DNA of 64,000 nucleotides from Ancistrus triradiatus (lineage: Eukaryota; Chordata; Actinopteri; Siluriformes; Loricariidae), in assembly GCA_025084515.1 (NCBI GenBank), contig JAJAGP010000554.1:269001-333000 (forward strand), given 5' to 3'. The notes beneath the pieces are model-generated. The model worked only from the letters and a program-made list of their open reading frames with translations. It was not told where the DNA came from and made no database searches. The position numbers were made by a program, and so were the translations under genes. Below, in pieces: positions 58,643 through 64,000 of this stretch; the stretch's first letter is position 1; each line of letters begins with the position of its first letter.

Positions 58643-60737
58643 GCATTGATTCTGAGTAAGTCATAACTCTTTCTTAGGTATGTGTGTGTGTTCTGATCTG
58701 ACAACTGAGTATTAACCTGTTCATCTCTCTGCCCTGGCGTACCCTCAGAAAATGGCATATTGATTATGTTTTCGGCTAGATCTTCCATTGTCCATGGCCT
58801 TTACCTCTGGGATTAATCTAATTGTTTATCTCTGGATCTCGTTCCTGCCTTTGCTCCCTTCTGCCTCATTATGTGCCAAGATTTGACAAGTCGAGTCTCC
58901 ACACTCTCCAATCACGCTTTACAACATGTCGATCAGCAGAACACTACAGATGGCCTGCCTCTCAACAGACCCTCCCACATGGAATGTTACAAATATGACA
59001 ACATGGCACACTTGTGCAAAATCAGCAACACACATACACTTTCACTTTGCATACACTGTTGGATGCACTTGAGCACACACATAAAAATTCACAAACGGCA
59101 TGTTTGGTGACACACAGGCGCGCACACGCACAATATGTGCATTCCGAGCCTAGATAAATCCCTTCTGCAATACAAGGTAACAATAAATTCTGACAAATAT
59201 TTTACGCAATGACTTGCAACATATCTGAAATAAAGACATGAATGCTGCATCTGGCTGAAACGATAATTTGACAGGCTGCTCTTACAGTCTTTTTTTAACT
59301 TGTCTCTTTTTTTTGTTTCTTCATCGCTTCTTCTTTACTCCTCATTGTTTTTCCAGCACCATACCAAATACTCTCAGGCACATGGTAGTCCCATGGCCAG
59401 GTTTTATCACCAAGTTAACTCCACAGAAGTGGGCCAGATCAATACACACATTCTCCAAGAGGAGTGGGGTGAGGCATGGAGCTGTACAGAGACGTGTATA
59501 TGTGGGCATGTGTTTGTGTCTTGTATCTTTTTGTGTGTGTGGGTGCCTTCAGGAGAGAATCGATGGGCAGACAGAGGCCTTGCTTTGTTCTCTCTCTGCA
59601 CTCAGATGTTCAACGTGCTTTACATGATTGCTTAAAGGTTTTTGGTTGCTGGCTTGTTTATTTGTTGTACACATATTTTTTTCTTGTTTCCCTTCACTTG
59701 TTCTTCATTGGGCATCGGTATGATACAAGGCAACAACAAAAATAAATGGCACTGCATTTAGTGCCAGTTACAATTTCTAGATTTTCATTGTTGTTGCTAG
59801 TTCTGTGGAATAGAATGGTTCAAAATTTCTACTACATACCACACACATTCAGTTACAATTGCCACACATTTCTATAAACAATAGACTTGTATTGTATTTT
59901 ACAAGTGTTTTCAAGTGGTAATATGAACAATAAAATACATACAAGGAGATTAGAAAACTCTCAGATTATGATTAAATAGGTGATTGTTTTTTCCCTGGAT
60001 ATATTAGATGTAGATGGTGTCTGATATTCTGACTCAATTATGGAAAAATTTTATGTTTCTTTGTGCACAACTTGTGCTCATGGCATGGTCAAATAGTATA
60101 GCCAGAATTTAATTTAACACTTTTTGCCTCCCTGAGCAAATCCTTCTTCCTAAACCTCCGAAAAATCTATCCCAGTAGTTAAAAGACATGGTTGCAACCA
60201 TTTGCAACATTAACCAAAAGCTGGTTGTGTGTACCATTACATACAGTAAATACATTAACATACAGTAATAGCAAACCTATAGTACATAAGTGTGGACGAC
60301 ACCTCTAGTGGCATGAGCTAGGGGTTAAGAACTCTGATCCATCTGTTGATACACACCTTTTTAGCTACCCAGTTCTGGTAGTAACAATATATATTCGTCC
60401 TAATTTTAAACTATTGTTTGTCTGTATGAAACTAATTACTGATGTGATTTATGCTTCATATACTACACTTGGGCACTTCGATGGGTCTATCCCTCATTGC
60501 ATTGTTTTGTCTTAGAAAAAATTAAGGATTTGGTTGATTTATTATTTTTTCCCCCTAATTCTGTCGACATAATTAGGAGACACTGCAACAGGACGGTGTG
60601 ATTTTGACCCATGATTCAAAGCCTGAGGACCTTGCCACTTATTTGTTTATTGCAAATATTTAATATATTACACATATATTTTTCCTGAGAGAGGAGGTAT
60701 ATGTGCTTATGCATTCTTTTAATCTGCCTCTTGGAGT

Positions 60738-60803
60738 GGAGATTCAATCCAGAAATCTCAGGCTTACTGAGCATGTGCTCAACCAATTGTACCAGTAAGT
60801 CAC
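60738..60803 (-). other. tRNA-like segment (SINE head or tRNA pseudogene)
   Basis: The minus strand reads 'gacttactggtacaattggt' then 'tgagcacatgctcagtaagc' and ends near 'ggattgaatctcc', which fits an A-box/B-box pair at tRNA spacing. Stems are imperfect and there is no CCA or intact cloverleaf that I can draw, so it is not called a functional tRNA. Confidence 0.25.
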
Positions 60804-61299
60804 AAAACAGCGATTGTAAACAAAAAAGTACTCAAAATGGCATCTCACTAACAACCCCAGGCTGGGATTGTTCATAATCCTCCAAACTCAAATAATGATC
60901 TCATTACTTGCATCAGATTAAATCTCTTTTCATACTTACTTCAGTTCATGGCATTGATGTTCTCTTTACCGTCTTCAATTAACAATCAAAACACTGTCCT
61001 GTCTTTCTACAATTCACAACTTAAATACAGTTGTGGTCAACATTATTGACAACATCTTCAGAAATAAGTGGATATGTACTAACATGGTATCATTAAAATA
61101 TTTTAATAGCATGTCAAAATACTTCAATAAAAAAGTTGACCTGTCAACATACATGCAGTCATTTAAAAAAAGAAATAAGAAGAAACGTGGTATATGACAT
61201 GGACAGGATTAAAGGCACCCTTCTCTAATCCTTAGTTGCACAACCTTTGGCAACAATGACAGCCTCCAAATGTTTTCTGTAGCCATCTGTGAGCTTCTT

Positions 61300-61485
61300 T
61301 CACCTGTCTGCTGGTAGATTCATCCAACCTTCCACTGCAATTCTCTCAAGCTCTTGAATTTTTGCAGGGTTCCTTTTCCCAACAGCAGATTTCAGAGCTC
61401 TCAATAGAGTTTCAATTGGACTGAGATCAGGACTCATTGCTGGCCAGTTTAAATAGTCAGTTTTCTTCCTTCTTTTCCTGCGCAT
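61300..61485 (-). pseudogene. Tc1 transposase C-terminal fragment
   Basis: Open minus-strand piece with DYLNWPAMSPDLSPIE, the third-aspartate block of Tc1 transposases (SPDLSP here in place of SPDLNP), then LLRALKSAVGKRNPAKIQEL. The normal continuation NLW after IE is changed to TLL. Upstream coding sequence to about 62300 is broken by stops and by the insertion. Confidence 0.82.
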
Positions 61486-61900
61486 TGGGATGTGTGCTTT
61501 GGGTTATTATCCTGCTGTAGGACCCATTATGTTCCACTCAATATTTTGGAACACTTGGGACTTACAGTTACAGTTGGGAGCACATTTATCTGTAAAATCC
61601 TCTTATACTCCTCCAATATCATTGTTCCTGTAATACGTTCCAGGCCTTCTGTCTCAGATGCAGCAAAAGCAGCCCAGCAACATTATGGATCCCCCACCAT
61701 GTTTACTGAAGGTAGGGTACACTTTTCTATATAGGCTTCATTTTGTCATCTACAAGTATAATGCTCTTATGTATTGTACTGCTTGATAAGAGCTCTAGTT
61801 TGGTTTCATCTGTCCATACAATATTTTCTCATAAGGATTGTGCTTGTCTATGTATTTTCTTGGAAAAGTTCAGTAGTTGTTTTTAGGCCCTTTTTTTTAA

Positions 61901-62062
61901 GAAGTCAAGTCAAGTCAAGTCAGATTTATTTATATAGCGCTTTTTACAATGGAGCATTGTCTCAAAGCAACTTTACAGGTTTAGATTATCTCCTAATAAC
62001 TACGTCCAATCTCAAATTGAGCAAGCCTAGGGCGACAGTGGCAAGGAAAAACTCCCTAGTTC
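61901..62062 (-). mobile_element. LINE-like 3' end with (TCAAG)n tail, inside Tc1
   Basis: Its 160 bp match the start of 48398-49003 with about three differences, and then the Tc1 sequence resumes ('aagtgggatcc' at 62071). AGAAG occurs on both sides (61900-61904 and 62069-62073), but also precedes the other copy, so it may be part of the repeat and not a target duplication. Very short 5'-truncated insertion. Confidence 0.75.
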
Positions 62063-62460
62063 CTCCCTAGAAGTGGGATCCTCCTTGTCTTCACCGATTG
62101 AGCACTGATTTGTTCAGTGTGTAGCATTGTACAGGTACAGGTTAATACCATCAATCCATATGTCTCCAGCTCAACCTGAAATTCTTTGGATGTTGTACGT
62201 GATTTTTTTTGTCACATTTATAACCAAATTCCTTAGGGTTCCTGTGTACTATGAACAAGGAACAAGGGAAAATGGCCTTTAAGCATCACAGCCACCATTC
62301 ACAGGCTAATAAAAGTCACATTAAAGTCACAGAGCATTGAGAAGGTTGGGACAGGTGAGTCTAATTTTTAATTAATCACAGGTTAGTGTGATAAGTTACT
62401 ATGTTGAACCTGAAAGCAGCGTGCATTAATGTTGTCCTTGCATTATTGTCAATGTTGTAT

Positions 62461-64000
62461 CCTTTCTCCTGCCACATTTGTGTTTTGTTAATTTTGCATT
62501 TGTACATTTCTTTAAAGTAATGTAGCTCCATCTCATTCAGTTTACTCTCCTTTAGTCTGCGTTCTAGTTTCTAACAAATCTTTTTAGTTTCACTTGTTCA
62601 GTTTTGGTTTAGTTATGAACCTTGGGTTTCCAAAGAGCAAAATATTTGCTCAAGAATTGTTCAGAAAAGCTGCACAGAATAGTACTATGAGTACTACAAT
62701 ACTTTGTATGCTACTGGTTTCACTGCACAAGTTAAAGCTACAAACAACCTATTTAGGCACTCGATTACTCTCCTTCAGCACTCCAAATCTCTTAACAACT
62801 GCAAAGGGGGTTTCTTTAGGAGCACTTTTGGAAATAGTAAACAAAACCAACAGGCCACTTACGTTTTTGAGACACTGTCCGAACAAAATTCCCACTTCAC
62901 TTCTCAACAGCTCTGCTGAATGTTGTTGATTGAATGTTGTTAAGAATAGTTGGGTGCCTGGAGTGCCTATTGCCATGTTCTTCACATTACAGTATTTGAA
63001 TGGTTATATATTTCAAGCTGAAACCCTTTGTCATGTCTTATTCTAAGGGAATTTTTTGACTATCATTATCAACCATTTATCTGCTTGTGCCACATCTCCT
63101 AAACAGCGATAAGCAGTTGGTTATACAAATACATTGCCTAAAATACTTTGTGAAGGCTGCAGCTCTGCTGAAAAGTGCTGTCTGCCAAAGTTAAAGTAGG
63201 TTTCAGTGGACATGTGCTCTGATTTGGTGGGACCTTGAGAAGAGTGAGATGTTCAGTGCACCCTAATAAGTTGGGCACAGATGTGCCCTTGTTTGAGTGT
63301 GGTCCCCGTGTCTTACAGGCTCAGCTCTAGCCCACATTTGCCATGCTAGAGGGTCTCATTAAGAGAGGCAAACGAATAACTGGGGTCAAGGTACATAAAG
63401 GTGCTGTGAGCTAAGGAGCATGCTGCTAAGATGAGATTGGAGCTTCTCCTTGGATCAAGGGTTCAGTCCTCTTCGGACCTCTGGCCCTCCCTGCCATGAC
63501 CTCCTCTCTCAGGCATTATTTCATGAAGCGGCGCTTGATAATTATTTTGCGTGGATGAAGAAGAGGGCATGCGGTGTGAAAGGAGGGTGTCACTCTGAGG
63601 GGAAGGATAGCAGGGAATGACAGAAAGGAGAAAGCAAATCAGGAGAGATAGACAGAGTGAGTGTGGGGGAGAAAGAAAAAAGATCAAAAGCAGGCCTTTC
63701 GCTTTTCATGCCTCAGAAGGCTCCAAAGAGGATAAGGAACAATCGGGCCTGGGGTATCCTGTCCTCTCTGGCAATTAGACTCAGCTGATGGAGTGAATGG
63801 TATGAATGGCAGGGTTCAAGGCCTTCTCCAACAAGGATTCACACAACAGGGTGTGTTTTTCCCCTTCTCTGCCTTTCTTTCGATCTCCCCTCCGAGTGGC
63901 ACAAATGCAGCTGAAATATTTCCAAATGAAGACAATGTGGTCCAAGGTGCCAAATCTTAATCATGGGGGCTGATGAGACTGAAGAAGAGGGAGGGAGGGA
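62461..64000. other. Unique DNA; candidate CNE at 63420-64000
   Basis: No gene or mobile family recognised. From about 63420 composition is GC-richer, with 'gcttgataattattttgcgt' (TAAT core) and purine-rich tracts. It runs to the window edge, so any feature there may be cut. Confidence 0.3.

Larger units (their letters stand above)
56500..61027. other. Long non-repetitive stretch; candidate regulatory or exon-bearing DNA
   Basis: Over 4.5 kb only a (GA)n run (57360-57376) and short repeats are seen. 56560-59640 has several GC-richer islands. One splice-flanked candidate frame near 58500 and one tRNA-like segment near 60740 are listed separately. This is the best place in the right half to look for conserved or transcribed sequence. 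Confidence 0.35.
61028..62460 (-). mobile_element. Tc1-like element with LINE-tail insertion
   Basis: Left end 'cagttgtggtcaacattatt' after TA. On the plus strand the antisense-transposase phrases run 'ccaaatgttttctgtagcca', 'caattggactgagatcagga', 'cccaccatgtttactgaagg' and 'gtttcatctgtccatacaat'. The right end near 'cattattgtcaatgttgta' is degraded. Without the insertion at 61901 it is about 1.27 kb. Confidence 0.8.

Noticed and set aside
1..64000. A novel defence, biosynthetic or other multi-gene system
   Set aside because: No set of intact genes exists here; the window is vertebrate noncoding DNA with decayed mobile elements. I found nothing supporting a new system beyond the repeat and regulatory observations listed.

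Overview
The window looks like an intergenic or intronic stretch of a teleost fish genome. Dinucleotide arrays are abundant. Decayed Tc1/mariner transposons of many subfamilies dominate the repeats, alongside tRNA-derived SINEs of the DANA/Mermaid type and of the type ending in the motif GTCGCTCTGGATAAG. There are also LINE tails and one decayed Ty3/gypsy-like LTR element. These families are typical of otophysan fishes (carps, catfishes); that placement is inference from repeat content only. I found no host protein-coding gene I could defend, and no rRNA, functional tRNA or CRISPR array. Nearly every open frame is short and either sits in simple repeat, lies antisense to a transposase relic, or has no recognisable domain.

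Layout. 1-9 kb: mostly unique AT-rich DNA with a terminal-inverted-repeat (TIR) element copy (2.6-3.3 kb), a Tc1 fragment (4.3-4.8 kb), a perfect 29-bp-stem hairpin (4.90-4.97 kb), a tRNA-SINE (6.5 kb) and Mermaid-type SINEs. 9-17 kb: a Mermaid fragment, a LINE tail, a non-repetitive block with POU/homeodomain-like sites, a 1.25-kb Tc1 element and a GT-flanked interspersed repeat. 17-32 kb: hairpin plus (AT)n, a Tc1 with a readable transposase C-terminus, more GT-flanked repeats, compound trinucleotide arrays, a CpG-rich block near 24.2-24.4 kb and a SINE with clear target duplications. 32-41.8 kb: a dense transposon field of Tc1 relics, an inverted SINE pair and a Tc1 nested in a TIR element. 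43-50 kb: SINE cluster, LINE relic, nested Tc1 miniature element, and a direct duplication of about 0.9 kb that carries Tc1 plus the start of an LTR. 49.8-52.4 kb: one 565-bp LTR followed by a broken gag-like region whose 3' half consists of 51-bp and 30-bp in-frame repeats. 52-64 kb: mostly unique DNA with CNE-like islands (CNE: conserved noncoding element), one short Tc1 carrying a SINE, and one long Tc1 carrying a LINE-tail insertion.

Nothing here works as an operon or pathway. What can be read is a history of insertions: LTR into Tc1 followed by duplication; Tc1 into a TIR element; miniature Tc1 into another Tc1/mariner; SINEs into Tc1. All transposases I could read are broken, so none of the copies here is likely to be autonomous. 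The least explained material is the GT-flanked GTGGGGACC-type family, the repeat-coding part of the LTR element, the perfect hairpin, and the non-repetitive islands that may be conserved regulatory DNA. I could not run alignments or database searches, so family assignments rest on recognised motifs.
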